64,000 bases of DNA from Nitratireductor indicus C115 (lineage in GTDB: Bacteria; Pseudomonadota; Alphaproteobacteria; Rhizobiales; Rhizobiaceae). Numbering within the stretch: position 1 is the stretch's first letter; each line of letters begins with the position of its first letter. This document shows, one piece after another, positions 35,239 to 44,739 of this stretch. The stretch covers positions 1 to 64,000 of the forward strand of contig NZ_AMSI01000012.1 in assembly GCF_000300515.1 (NCBI RefSeq), given 5' to 3'. The notes beneath the pieces were generated by a model. It was given only the letters and a program-made list of their open reading frames with translations, ran no database searches and had not been told where the DNA came from. The position numbers were made by a program, and so were the translations under genes.

Positions 35239-35323
35239 GGTCGTTCCTCCTGCGGGCAGGGCATTCCCTATTCCCTGGCCTGCGATGTGGTGCGCCGGCC
35301 TTTTTCGGCCGGCGCGGAATGCT

Positions 35324-35704
35324 TCAGATGAGCCAGCTCTGCGGATTCTTGATGGGCTCGCCGCGGCCAGCCGTTTGCAGGCCGATAACACAACGGATCA
35401 CCATCCACACCGCCACTGCAAACAGCATCGGGATGCCGATGATTGCGAAAACGAGCACGGCTGAGACGAAGCCGTAGAGAAGGCCGATCCAGAAGGTGCG
35501 GATGGCCCAGGTGTAGTGGGTTTCCAGCCAGCCGCCGACCTTGCCGCGATTCATATAGGCAAGCACGATGCCGACCAGCGCCGTGATACCGATCACGAAG
35601 CCGACGAGATAGAGAATGTAGATGACCTGCACATTGGTCTGGCCGGGATCCAGCCATCCGTCTGTCTTGCGGGGTTCGCCCGGTTGCGGTTCCATACTGC
35701 TCAT
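35324..35704 (-). CDS. DUF4870/Tic20-like membrane protein
   Basis: A 126-residue protein with a proline-rich start (MSSMEPQPGEPRKTDGW) and three hydrophobic segments (VIYILYLVGFVIGITALVGI, AIRTFWIGLLYGFVSAVLVF, PMLFAVAVWMVIRCVIGL). This is the DUF4870 plan. It sits between glcE and glcF, splitting the operon, an arrangement also seen in related Hyphomicrobiales; its link to glycolate oxidation is unknown. Confidence 0.82.
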   Translation of the reverse strand: MSSMEPQPGEPRKTDGWLDPGQTNVQVIYILYLVGFVIGITALVGIVLAYMNRGKVGGWLETHYTWAIRTFWIGLLYGFVSAVLVFAIIGIPMLFAVAVWMVIRCVIGLQTAGRGEPIKNPQSWLI

Positions 35705-35748
35705 GATTTCCCTCTCCTGGTTTGACCGTGCGGCAATCTAGCACGGCA

Positions 35749-36957
35749 TCAGGTGAAAGCCATGCGGCCGGGATTGAGGAGGTTCTTGGGGTCGAACTGC
35801 TCTTTCAGCCGGGCTGAAAGGGCTGCGAGGGCAGGGGGCTGCGGCTCGAAAACTGGAGTTCCCGCCTTCACCGTTTCCGGTGCGCGCACCAGCGTCGCGT
35901 GACCGCCGCCGAAATGGGCAATGAGCTTGCGCAGAACCTCGGCTTCGGGATCGGCCTCCATGCGCATCCAGACCAGTCCGCCTTGCCAATCGTAAAAGGT
36001 ATTCGCGCCCGCAGCCCTTCTGAAGGCGTCCACCAGCAGATGCCCTTGCGAGGGTGCAACGGAAACGCGCCATACGGGCGCAGTCGTTCCATCGGCGAAA
36101 GGCTTGCAATCGCGGATTTCCCGCCAGAGCAAGCGCGACTGATCGACGTCGATTGTGGAGACGGCGCCGTAGGATTTGAGAAGGTGAAACAGGAGGTCGA
36201 TGCGATAATCGACGGAGGGGCCGAAGCCCTCCACCCGCAACACCGTCTGCGCGCCGTTTTGCAATCCACCCTCGAGGAAACGCCCCACCACGCCCTCGGG
36301 CAGATGGGCCGCTGCCGACACCTCCGCGCTGGACCCCATCGCCATTGCCATGGCTGCGGCCGCTTCGGCATCGTCGAGGCCTGAAATGCAAAGCGTCGTT
36401 TCCGTTTCGGCCGCCGGCAGGACCTTGAAAGTCACGTCAGTCGTGACGGCCAGTGTGCCCCAGGCCCCCGCAAGGCCTTTCGAAAGATCGTAACCCGTGA
36501 CGTTCTTCACCACGCGTCCGCCGGACTTGAAGCCTTCGCCACGCCCTGAAACCGCATGCACGCCAAGCACGTGGTCGCGCGCCGCACCCGACTTGATACG
36601 GCGCGGGCCTGCGAGATTGGCCGAAAGCAGCCCGCCGATCGTGCCGCGGCCTGCCTCCCGTCCCAGAAGCGGCGCGTAATCCATGGGTTCGAAGGCGAAT
36701 TCCTGCCGGTTGCGGGCAAGTTCCGCCTCGATTTCGGCAAGCGGCGTGCCGGCTCGGGCCGAAAGCACCAGTTCCTCGGGCTCATAGAGCGTTATGCCGG
36801 CAAGCCTGGAAAGATCGAGCGTGTGCGCGGCTTGTACGGCGTGGCCGATGCTGCGCTTGGAGCCATGCCCGACAATCTCGATCGGTTCTTCCTCGCCGAC
36901 CGTCCACTGGACGATTTCGAGCACTTCTTCAGCGTTGGACGGAGTGAAATCTGTCAT
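35749..36957 (-). CDS. glcE: Glycolate oxidase FAD-binding subunit
   Basis: A 402-residue FAD-binding PCMH-type subunit. YAPLLGREAGRGTIGGLLSA and GSAARDHVLGVHAVSGRGEG are the flavin-binding motifs, and VVKNVTGYDLSKGLAGAWGT is the GlcE signature. It ends PKNLLNPGRM, as in GlcD-type flavoproteins. It lies 10 bases after glcD. Confidence 0.94.
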   Translation of the reverse strand: MTDFTPSNAEEVLEIVQWTVGEEEPIEIVGHGSKRSIGHAVQAAHTLDLSRLAGITLYEPEELVLSARAGTPLAEIEAELARNRQEFAFEPMDYAPLLGREAGRGTIGGLLSANLAGPRRIKSGAARDHVLGVHAVSGRGEGFKSGGRVVKNVTGYDLSKGLAGAWGTLAVTTDVTFKVLPAAETETTLCISGLDDAEAAAAMAMAMGSSAEVSAAAHLPEGVVGRFLEGGLQNGAQTVLRVEGFGPSVDYRIDLLFHLLKSYGAVSTIDVDQSRLLWREIRDCKPFADGTTAPVWRVSVAPSQGHLLVDAFRRAAGANTFYDWQGGLVWMRMEADPEAEVLRKLIAHFGGGHATLVRAPETVKAGTPVFEPQPPALAALSARLKEQFDPKNLLNPGRMAFT

Positions 36958-36967
36958 GCGTCTGGCC

Positions 36968-38464
36968 TCAAAACCGCTCCAGATCGGGGAATGGCACCTG
37001 TCCGCGATGGATGTGCATGCGGCCGAGTTCGGCGCAGCGGTGCAATTGCGGAAAAACCTTGCCCGGATTGAGAAGATGGTTCGGGTCGAAGGCGCATTTG
37101 ACGCGAATCTGCTGGTTCAGATCAGCCTCGGTGAACATTTCCGGCATCAGGTCGCGCTTTTCGACGCCGACCCCATGCTCTCCGGTCAAAACGCCGCCCA
37201 CTTCGACGCAAAGCCGCAATATGTCTGCGCCGAAGGCCTCGGCATTCTCCAGTTCGCCGGGCTTGTTCGCATCGTAAAGAATGAGCGGATGCAGATTGCC
37301 ATCGCCTGCATGGAAGACATTGGCGACGCGCAGTCCGTATTTTTCCGAGAGCGCCCGCATGCCCGCAAGTACGCGGGGCAGGGCCTTTCGCGGAATGGTG
37401 CCGTCCATGCAGTAATAGTCGGGCGAAATACGCCCGGCCGCCGGAAAGGCCGCCTTGCGCCCGGCCCAGAACACGGCGCGTTCCTCGTCCGATGTCGAAG
37501 CCCGGCTCGTCGTGGCGCCGTTGCGCTTGGCGATTGTCTCGACCCGCTCAATCAGATGGTCGACTTCTGCCTGCGGGCCGTCGAGTTCGACGATCAGCAG
37601 CGCTTCCACATCCAGTGGATAGCCTGCATGGACAAAATCTTCTGCCGCGCGGATTGCCGGCCCGTCCATCATTTCCATGCCGCCGGGAATAATCCCTGCG
37701 CCGATGATTTCGGCCACGCACAGGCCGGCCTCTTCGCTCGAGGGGAAGCCGATCAAAAGCGCCCGCGCGGTCTCCGGTTTCTGCAGGATGCGCACCGTCA
37801 CTTCGGTCACGACGCCAAGCAGCCCTTCCGAACCCGTCATAAGGCCAAGCAGGTCGTAGCCCTCCGCATCCAGATGCTTGCCGCCCAGCCGAACGACGTC
37901 GCCATTTATCAGCACCATTTCGATGCCAAGCACATTGTTTGCGGTCAGCCCGTATTTGAGGCAGTGCACGCCGCCTGAATTCTCCGCCACATTGCCACCA
38001 ATGGAGCACGCGATCTGCGAGGAGGGGTCGGGCGCATAATAAAAGCCCTCATGCTCCACCGCATGCGTGATGCCGAGATTGGTGACACCTGGTTGCGCCA
38101 CCACGGCTCGGTTGGCGAAGTCGATGTCGAGAATGCGGTTGAAGCGGCTCATCACAAGAAGCACCGCGTCTTCAAGCGGCAAGGCCCCGCCCGAAAGCGA
38201 GGTGCCCGAGCCGCGCGGCACGACGCGGATATTACGCTCGTGGCAATATTTGAGGATGCGCGAAACCTGCGCCGTGGTTTCCGGCAAAACCACCACCAGC
38301 GGCATCTGGCGATAGGCCGTCAGCCCGTCGCTTTCAAAGGCGCGCATTTCGTTTGCCGTGTCCACCACGCCCTCGCCCGGCACGATGATGCGCATATCCG
38401 CGACGATGTCGGCACGATTGCGCAGGGTCTCGGCATTCGCTTTCGGCATTGCTGGACCGGACAT
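36968..38464 (-). CDS. glcD: Glycolate oxidase catalytic flavoprotein subunit
   Basis: A 498-residue FAD-linked oxidase converting glycolate to glyoxylate. FAD site RVVPRGSGTSLSGGALPLED near residue 80, IACSIGGNVAENSGGVHCLK near 145, and the C-terminal GGVLTGEHGVGVEKRDLM with histidines of the active site. ATG 38464 has GGAGGAG upstream. First gene of glcD-glcE-DUF4870-glcF. A palindromic site 16 bases upstream resembles one before the GntR-family gene at 40224. Confidence 0.95.
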   Translation of the reverse strand: MSGPAMPKANAETLRNRADIVADMRIIVPGEGVVDTANEMRAFESDGLTAYRQMPLVVVLPETTAQVSRILKYCHERNIRVVPRGSGTSLSGGALPLEDAVLLVMSRFNRILDIDFANRAVVAQPGVTNLGITHAVEHEGFYYAPDPSSQIACSIGGNVAENSGGVHCLKYGLTANNVLGIEMVLINGDVVRLGGKHLDAEGYDLLGLMTGSEGLLGVVTEVTVRILQKPETARALLIGFPSSEEAGLCVAEIIGAGIIPGGMEMMDGPAIRAAEDFVHAGYPLDVEALLIVELDGPQAEVDHLIERVETIAKRNGATTSRASTSDEERAVFWAGRKAAFPAAGRISPDYYCMDGTIPRKALPRVLAGMRALSEKYGLRVANVFHAGDGNLHPLILYDANKPGELENAEAFGADILRLCVEVGGVLTGEHGVGVEKRDLMPEMFTEADLNQQIRVKCAFDPNHLLNPGKVFPQLHRCAELGRMHIHRGQVPFPDLERF

Positions 38465-38479
38465 GCAGTTCTCCTCCAC

Positions 38480-38499
38480 TGGTCCAAACTTCTTACCAG
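38480..38499. promoter_or_regulatory. Candidate FadR-type operator upstream of glcD
   Basis: TGGTCCAAACTTCTTACCAG. It shares TGGnCnAA ... ACCAG with TGGACAAAGAAATTGACCAG at 40165-40184, upstream of the FadR-type regulator. Both have an imperfect inverted character (TGG..CCA), typical of the family. Suggests that one regulator controls both operons; not proven. Confidence 0.4.
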
Positions 38500-38710
38500 T
38501 ATGATCTGGCTGCTGTAAATGCTGCGCGCAAACTGCCCCTGCGTCAATCCGCCTCGGGAGGTGCGTCCGGATTCAAGCGCTCGTTGCGTCGGGGTTCTGG
38601 CGGTGCCCGTCCGCGCGGGGCAAAGTAAGCAGATTGAATCGCACGAAGGAGGCACGTGCCCCCTCACGTTCTGCAATCATGCAGCCGCCATGTGGCCCCC
38701 GGCTTCTGGT

Positions 38711-39985
38711 CTAGTCGTCCTCGCGGGCATGATGTTGCCTGATGCGACGCACCAGCAGCCATATGCCGAGCACGGCCACGGGCACCGCAGCAGCCGTGAC
38801 GGTCTCTGCCGAGATGCCCGGCAACAGCGGCTTTGCTCCTTTGGCGAGATAGCCGATGAGGCCCACGACGTAATAGGAAATGGCGGCGACCGACAGGCCC
38901 TCGACCGTTTGCTGGAGGCGCAATTGCAGCTTGGCGCGGCGGTTCATCGAGGCGAGCAGGTCGCGGTTCTGGCGCTCCACCTCCACGTCGACCCAGCTGC
39001 GCAGCAGATTAGCGGCCCGCGTGAGCTTGCGTGAAAGATTGGCCTGCCGTTCTTCCACCGAGCGGCAGGTGCGCATGGCGGGTGCCACGCGCCTTTGCAG
39101 GAACGCCGCCCAGGTTTCATAGCCCGGCACGGGTGTTTCGTTCAGCGTGTCGAGCCGCTCCTCGACGATGCCGTGATAGGCACGGCTCGCCCCGAAGCGA
39201 TAAAGGCTGGCGGCGGCATCGGCTTCCAGATCGGCGGCGAGTTCCGTCAGCTGCGACAGGAGTTCATGGCTGTCATGCTTGTCGCGCTGGCGCATCTGCG
39301 CGGTGAGAAGCGCCAGCCCGTCCTCCATGCGTCGCAGGCGCGGCGAAAGCGATTGCGCCAGCGGCAGGCCGAGCATGGCGAGCGTTCGATAGGCCTCGAT
39401 GTCGATCAGGCGTTGGGAGAGTGCCCCGATGCGTGCGGGCGAAAGGTCTTTTTCAAGAATCAGGATGCGGGTCAGCCCGTCTCCGTCCTGGCGAAAGTCC
39501 GTGGCGACGGCGGCGCGCCCGCCTTCGACGAGCGAGTAGCCGAGGCTCGCCGGGTCGAAGCTCTCGATCAGTTTCTCCGTGGCCGGCGACCAGCGGCGGA
39601 TTTCCACTCGCGTTCCCGAGATTGCCGTTCCCGGCGGGTTGAAGCCGTTGCCGAAGGGCGATTCCTCCATCGGCTTTCCGGTGCGCGGCGAAAGGGGACA
39701 GTCCCATTGGTAGCTGGAAAACTCCGTATGGCGTTCCCAGCGCAGCGTGCCCTTGCCCCATTTCATCGCGTGATGGCGGGCATGGGCGTCGGGCGGTGCA
39801 ACGCCGAGGCGGCGCGAAAGATCCGCCAGCACGGCATTGTCGACGGCCGATCCGCCTTCGGTCATGAAGGAGAGTTGGATGATGAGGCGCGGTGCCTCCA
39901 GAAGAGGATGCGGCCTGGCATGAACTTCACCAAGAGCGCCCGCCCGCCCCTCATGCGAGGGGAAGCCCAGCACGCTTCCGGTCAC
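38711..39985 (-). CDS. DUF3422 membrane protein
   Basis: A 424-residue DUF3422 protein. VLGFPSHEGRAGALGEVHARPH is a characteristic start, and the C-terminus holds a coiled-coil region and two helices (GLSVAAISYYVVGLIGYLA, VTAAAVPVAVLGIWLLVRRI). Common in alphaproteobacteria; function unknown, possibly an egg-lysin-like coiled-coil membrane protein. GTG 39985 follows GGAGGAAA. Divergent from the GntR-family gene. Confidence 0.85.
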   Translation of the reverse strand: MTGSVLGFPSHEGRAGALGEVHARPHPLLEAPRLIIQLSFMTEGGSAVDNAVLADLSRRLGVAPPDAHARHHAMKWGKGTLRWERHTEFSSYQWDCPLSPRTGKPMEESPFGNGFNPPGTAISGTRVEIRRWSPATEKLIESFDPASLGYSLVEGGRAAVATDFRQDGDGLTRILILEKDLSPARIGALSQRLIDIEAYRTLAMLGLPLAQSLSPRLRRMEDGLALLTAQMRQRDKHDSHELLSQLTELAADLEADAAASLYRFGASRAYHGIVEERLDTLNETPVPGYETWAAFLQRRVAPAMRTCRSVEERQANLSRKLTRAANLLRSWVDVEVERQNRDLLASMNRRAKLQLRLQQTVEGLSVAAISYYVVGLIGYLAKGAKPLLPGISAETVTAAAVPVAVLGIWLLVRRIRQHHAREDD

Positions 39986-40164
39986 CAGCCTTTCCTCCCC
40001 TTCATCATCTGCCTGCCGTATTCTTGAAGTGCCGGAAATCTGTCTGGCGATATTTTGGCCCATCGTGCCTTGCCGTCTGCATCAGGAAAGCCTGCTTGCA
40101 AGTATGCTATCTGGAAGTACGTCTGCGCAATGCGTGGATTCCATCCGGCAAAGCAATTCCTTTT

Positions 40165-40184
40165 TGGACAAAGAAATTGACCAG
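40165..40184. promoter_or_regulatory. Candidate operator of the FadR-type regulator
   Basis: TGGACAAAGAAATTGACCAG, 40 bases before the regulator ATG; 12 of 20 bases match the site upstream of glcD. May serve autoregulation and lutABC control. Confidence 0.4.
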
Positions 40185-40223
40185 TTTTGCCTGGCGGCGT
40201 TATCCTGGCTCCGTGCCGAATTG

Positions 40224-41042
40224 ATGCGCATGGACGAAAGCGGGCGGCCCTTGGTGGAAACTGTCTTTTCGAGAATTGAGCATGCCCGTACTGCCGACGG
40301 TGTCGTCCGGCAGATCGAGACGCTTATTCTGGAAGGCGTGTTGCGGGCCGGTGACCGACTTCCCGGCGAGCGCGATCTTGCGCGCCAGCTCGACGTCTCG
40401 CGGCCCATTTTGCGTGATGCGCTGAAGACGCTGGAGGCCGGCGGGCTGATCGTTACCCGCCACGGCGGAGGCACCTGCATTGCCGATGTGATCGGCCAGG
40501 TCTTTTCGCCGCCCGTTGCGGAACTGATCTCTTCCCACCGCAAGGCGACTGCCGATTATCTGGAATACCGTCGTGAGATAGAGGCCATAGCTGCCGATTA
40601 TGCGGCGCGGCGCGCGACGTCTGAAGACCTGGTTCTCCTCAAGGCGATCATGGAGCGCATGGACGCTGCCCATGCGCAGGAGGATTTCGAGACCGAGGCG
40701 GCTTGCGATGTGGAGTTCCACAACGCCATTGTGGAGTGCGCGCACAACATTGTTCTCTTGCACACGCTGCGTGCCTGCTACCGTCTCCTGTCGGACGGGG
40801 TCTTTCTGAACCGCACCCGCATCTATGAAATGCCTGATGCGCGTAACACCCTTTTGACCCAGCACCGCGCCATATACGACGCCATCGTGGCGCGCGATCC
40901 CGATGCGGCGCGCAAGGCTGCGACGGCACATATGGATTTCGTCGAGAAAGCCACCTTCCATGCCGAACGTTCCGGCGACTGGCAGCGCGTTTCGCGGTTG
41001 CGGTTGAACCAGCGCGGCGGCGCGGAGATGGCGGAGCCATGA
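40224..41042 (+). CDS. FadR-family (GntR) regulator of lactate/glycolate genes
   Basis: A 272-residue regulator. N-terminal winged helix: VVRQIETLILEGVLRAGDRL, then ERDLARQLDVSRPILRDALK. The C-terminal FCD ligand domain carries conserved Asp/His metal ligands (D in YLEYRREIEAIAADYAA region; CDVEFHNAIVECAHN; LTQHRAIYDAI). Such regulators sense lactate or glycolate. It is directly upstream of lutABC, so LldR/LutR-like control is likely. ATG 40224 or 40230; ribosome site weak. Confidence 0.82.
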   Translation: MRMDESGRPLVETVFSRIEHARTADGVVRQIETLILEGVLRAGDRLPGERDLARQLDVSRPILRDALKTLEAGGLIVTRHGGGTCIADVIGQVFSPPVAELISSHRKATADYLEYRREIEAIAADYAARRATSEDLVLLKAIMERMDAAHAQEDFETEAACDVEFHNAIVECAHNIVLLHTLRACYRLLSDGVFLNRTRIYEMPDARNTLLTQHRAIYDAIVARDPDAARKAATAHMDFVEKATFHAERSGDWQRVSRLRLNQRGGAEMAEP

Positions 41043-41076
41043 GGACGCGTCGAAACCGCGTGACCACACTAGCCAA

Positions 41077-41871
41077 GTGAAAGAAGAAACCTTGAACGAA
41101 GATACGATCAAGAAACCGCGCATCGGCCTGTTTGTAACCTGTCTGGTAGACCTGTTTCGCCCGAGCGTCGGCTTTGCTTCCGTCAGGCTTCTGGAAGAGG
41201 CGGGCTGTACGGTCGAGGTGCCGATGGCACAGACCTGTTGCGGACAGCCGGCTTATAATTCGGGCGACCGGGAGGATGCCGCCGCCATCGCACGCCAGAC
41301 GATCGAGGCTTTCGAGGAGTTCGACTACGTCGTGGCGCCGTCGGGTTCCTGCGCGGGTATGCTGAAGAAGCATTATCCCTCGCTTTTGAAGGGCACTTCT
41401 TACGAAAAGCGCGCCGAGGCCTTTTCGGCAAAGGTCCATGAACTCGTCAGCTTTCTCGTCGATGTTCTTGGGGCAACGTCGGTTGCGGCTGCCGGCAAGG
41501 GCGGCAGCGTGACCTATCACGATTCCTGCTCGGGCCTGCGTGAACTCGGTATTCGCGAGCAGCCCAGGAAACTCCTGAATTCCATCGAAGGCGTGGAAAT
41601 CCGCGAGATGGAGAATGCGGATGTGTGTTGCGGTTTCGGCGGCACCTTCTGCGTCAAATACCCCGACATCTCCAACAAGATTGTTGAGGAGAAGACCGCC
41701 TGTATCGAGGCGACCGGGGCGCAGACCCTTCTGGCGGGAGATCTCGGCTGCCTGATGAATATGGCGGGAAAGCTGCACCGGCAGGGAAGTCCCATCAAGG
41801 TCCGTCACGTGGCGGAGGTTCTTGCCGGCATGGAGGATGACACGCCGGCAATCGGAGGAGGAGGACGCTGA
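41077..41871 (+). CDS. lutA: L-lactate utilisation protein A (iron-sulfur, CCG type)
   Basis: A 264-residue protein with two CCG domains: FVTCLVDLF plus MAQTCCGQPAYNSGDR, and TYHDSCSGLREL plus ADVCCGFGGTFCVKY. LutA with LutB and LutC oxidises L-lactate to pyruvate in bacteria lacking LldD. The start is uncertain: GTG 41077 or TTG 41092, neither with a strong ribosome site. Its TGA overlaps the lutB ATG (TGATG). Confidence 0.93.
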   Translation: MKEETLNEDTIKKPRIGLFVTCLVDLFRPSVGFASVRLLEEAGCTVEVPMAQTCCGQPAYNSGDREDAAAIARQTIEAFEEFDYVVAPSGSCAGMLKKHYPSLLKGTSYEKRAEAFSAKVHELVSFLVDVLGATSVAAAGKGGSVTYHDSCSGLRELGIREQPRKLLNSIEGVEIREMENADVCCGFGGTFCVKYPDISNKIVEEKTACIEATGAQTLLAGDLGCLMNMAGKLHRQGSPIKVRHVAEVLAGMEDDTPAIGGGGR

Positions 41872-43316
41872 TGGAGATTCAGTCTCCGCAGTTCAAGGAG
41901 AAGGCGCGCAACGCACTCGCCAACGAGCAGTTGCAGCGCGCCATGGGCAAGGCGAAGACCGGCTTTATCAGCAAGCGTAAAAAATCGGTCGAGGCTCTTC
42001 CCGAGTTCGAGGACCTGCGCTCCTCGGCCCGCGCCATCAAGGATCACACGCTCGCCCATCTGGACCTTTACCTCGAGGCTTACGAGGAGAAGGTGAAGGC
42101 GTCGGGCGGTCACGTGCATTGGGCTGAAACGGCTGAGGATGCCCGTCAGGCGGTTCTGGCCATCTGCCGGGCCGCCGGCGCGCGTACCGTCACCAAGGGA
42201 AAATCCATGATCACCGAGGAAATCGCGCTGAACGATTTCCTCGAAAAGGAAGGCATACGCCCCGTCGAGACCGATCTCGGCGAATACATAATCCAGTTGC
42301 GTGGCGAACACCCCAGCCACATCATCGGTCCGGCCCTCCACCTCAACAAGGAGCAGGTGGAAGAGGATTTTCGCCGTGTGCACACGCAACTGCCGGAAGA
42401 GCGCGACCTGTCGCAGCCCGAATCCCTTCTGGGCGAGGCGCGTGAGATCCTGCGGCCGCAATATTTCACGGCCGATGTCGGCATCACCGGCGCCAACATG
42501 CTCATTGCGGAGACGGGCAGCTCCATCATCGTCACCAATGAAGGCAATGGCGACCTGACCCAGACGCTGCCGCGCATTCACGTCGTTGTGGCATCCATCG
42601 AGAAGATCGTGCCAACGCTGGAAGACGCAAGCCAGATCCTGCGCGTTCTGGCACGTTCAGCCACGGGGCAGGATATGAGCGTCTACACGACGCTTTCCAC
42701 CGGTCCGCGCCGGCCGGGCGATCCCGACGGGCCCGAGGAATATCACGTCATCCTGCTCGACAATGGCCGCTCCTCCATGCTCGGAACGGAGTTCCACGAG
42801 ATGTTGCGCTGCATTCGCTGCGGCGCCTGCATGAACCATTGCCCCGTCTATCATGCCGTTGGCGGCCATGCTTATGGCTGGGTCTACCCCGGCCCGATGG
42901 GGGCTGTTCTGACGCCCTCTCTCGTCGGCGTCGACAAATCGGGGCACCTGCCCAACGCGTCGACCTTCTGCGGTCGTTGCGAATCCGTCTGTCCTATGCA
43001 GATTCCCCTGCCGCGCATGATGCGCCATTGGCGAGAGCGCGAATTCGAGAGGGGCCTCAATCCCGCAACGCAGCGCTACGGGCTGGGTTTCTGGGCCTTC
43101 TTCGCTCGCAGGCCGCGCCTTTACCGCCTCGCCACATCCCTCGCCATTCCCACATTGTCTGGCCTCGCGGGCCGGCGCGGCTGGTTCCGGTCGCTGCCCC
43201 TGGCAGGCGGGTGGACGCGTTACCGTGATTTGCCAGCACCTCAATCGCGCACCTTCATGCAGCAATGGCAGGCGCGCAGTGGAGCGCCTCATGGCCGGGA
43301 AGGGGGTGACCGATGA
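41871..43316 (+). CDS. lutB: L-lactate utilisation protein B (4Fe-4S)
   Basis: A 481-residue protein. N-terminal LUD domain (GARTVTKGKSMITEEIALND) and a C-terminal ferredoxin-like region with CIRCGACMNHCPVYH near residue 308 and FCGRCESVCPMQIP near 364. Overlaps lutA by one base and lutC by four, so the three subunits are co-translated in a stoichiometric complex. Confidence 0.95.
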   Translation: MEIQSPQFKEKARNALANEQLQRAMGKAKTGFISKRKKSVEALPEFEDLRSSARAIKDHTLAHLDLYLEAYEEKVKASGGHVHWAETAEDARQAVLAICRAAGARTVTKGKSMITEEIALNDFLEKEGIRPVETDLGEYIIQLRGEHPSHIIGPALHLNKEQVEEDFRRVHTQLPEERDLSQPESLLGEAREILRPQYFTADVGITGANMLIAETGSSIIVTNEGNGDLTQTLPRIHVVVASIEKIVPTLEDASQILRVLARSATGQDMSVYTTLSTGPRRPGDPDGPEEYHVILLDNGRSSMLGTEFHEMLRCIRCGACMNHCPVYHAVGGHAYGWVYPGPMGAVLTPSLVGVDKSGHLPNASTFCGRCESVCPMQIPLPRMMRHWREREFERGLNPATQRYGLGFWAFFARRPRLYRLATSLAIPTLSGLAGRRGWFRSLPLAGGWTRYRDLPAPQSRTFMQQWQARSGAPHGREGGDR

Positions 43317-43990
43317 GCGGTCGCAACGCGATACTGGGAAAGCTGCGCGGGGCGCTGGGTGCGGCAGGAGAGAGCGACAGTGCTCGCCGCGCCGCGGTGG
43401 AACAGCGCCTTGCCGGTGCTCCGCGCGGTCTGGTGCCCGCCCGCGGTCAACTCGGGGCGAAGGAGCGTGCGGCACTGTTCTGCTCCATGGCGGAAGCGGT
43501 GACGGCCACTGTGGAGAGAGTGGGTGCCTCTGGCGATGTGCCGCTTGCCGTCACCCGTTACCTGCGTTCGCGAAATCTCGCCCCTTCCGTTCGCATGGGC
43601 GAGGACGAGCGCCTTGCCGGCATGAACTGGGCATCGCAAAGATCGCTTGAGGTGAAGCACGGGCCGGCCGACCGCGAGGACGAGGTTGGCGTCAGCCATG
43701 CCTTCGCGGGTGTTGCCGAAACGGGCACCATCGCCATGCTGTCGGGGAAGGAAAATCCGACGACGGTCAATTTCGTGCCGGAGAACCATATCATCGTCGT
43801 GGAGGCTGCCGACATTGCCGGCGATCTCGAAACGGTGATTGCGCGCATGCGCGAGAAATTCGGCAAGGGGGCGATGCCGCGCATCCTCAACCTCATCACC
43901 GGCCCGTCGCGCTCCGGCGATATCGAACAGACGATGCTGCTTGGTGCGCATGGGCCGCGATCCCTCCATATCATTGTCGTCGGCGAGTGA
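43313..43990 (+). CDS. lutC: L-lactate utilisation protein C (LUD domain)
   Basis: A 225-residue LUD-domain protein: VGVSHAFAGVAETGTIAMLS and TVNFVPENHIIVVEAADIAG and LNLITGPSRSGDIEQTMLLG are family signatures. Third subunit of the lactate-oxidation complex. The ATG overlaps the lutB stop (ATGA). Confidence 0.94.
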   Translation: MSGRNAILGKLRGALGAAGESDSARRAAVEQRLAGAPRGLVPARGQLGAKERAALFCSMAEAVTATVERVGASGDVPLAVTRYLRSRNLAPSVRMGEDERLAGMNWASQRSLEVKHGPADREDEVGVSHAFAGVAETGTIAMLSGKENPTTVNFVPENHIIVVEAADIAGDLETVIARMREKFGKGAMPRILNLITGPSRSGDIEQTMLLGAHGPRSLHIIVVGE

Positions 43991-43993
43991 TGG

Positions 43994-44734
43994 ATGGGCC
44001 TCGGGGTCTCATATGAGGAGGCCGCGACGCCCGAGGGCATGCGTCTTTATGCGGTGGGCGACGTTCACGGTCGCCATGATCTCATGTCCGCCCTCCATGC
44101 CCGCATCATGGAAGAGATCCTACATGACTGCCCGCCGGATTGGCGGATCGTCTATCTTGGCGACTATGTGGACCGTGGGCCGGCGTCGAGTGGCGTGATC
44201 GAGCAGTTGACGAGCATGAGCGCGCAGGACCCGCGAGTGATCGCGCTTGCTGGCAACCACGATATCGGGTTCCTCGATTTCCTCTCGGAACCCGATCCTT
44301 ATGGCCTCTTCGCCATGAATGGCGGCTATGAGACAGCTTTGTCCTATGGCGTGGAGATCGATTTCTCAGATCGCAGCCGCATGATGCCGGGCCACCATGC
44401 GCTCGTTGATGCGGTGCCTCAGCGCCATAAGGCCTTTCTGGCAACGCTACCTTTCTCCGCTTCGTTCGGGGACTTCTTCTTTTGCCATGCGGGCATTCGC
44501 CCGGGTGTGGCTCTGGAAAATCAGAGCGCGACCGATTTGACGTGGATACGTCGTGAATTTCACGGCTTTTCAGGCCTCCACCCGAAACTGGTGGTGCATG
44601 GTCACACGCCCGTGCGCGAACCCGACATCAAGTCAAACCGCATCAATCTGGACACGGGTGCATGGCATACGGGGCGGCTGACGGCGCTCCGTATGGATGG
44701 CAGGCAAAAAACGCTTATCGAAGCGCCGATGTGA
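43994..44734 (+). CDS. Serine/threonine-type metallophosphatase
   Basis: A 246-residue PPP-family phosphatase with the full metal-binding set: GDVHGRHDL, GDYVDRGPASSGV, GNHDIGFLDF, and the later histidines in CHAGIRPGV and VVHGHTPVREP. Substrate may be phosphoprotein or dinucleoside polyphosphate (ApaH-like). It starts three bases after lutC and may be co-transcribed, though no functional link is known. A start at 44039 is possible. Confidence 0.9.
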   Translation: MGLGVSYEEAATPEGMRLYAVGDVHGRHDLMSALHARIMEEILHDCPPDWRIVYLGDYVDRGPASSGVIEQLTSMSAQDPRVIALAGNHDIGFLDFLSEPDPYGLFAMNGGYETALSYGVEIDFSDRSRMMPGHHALVDAVPQRHKAFLATLPFSASFGDFFFCHAGIRPGVALENQSATDLTWIRREFHGFSGLHPKLVVHGHTPVREPDIKSNRINLDTGAWHTGRLTALRMDGRQKTLIEAPM

Positions 44735-44739
44735 GGAAC

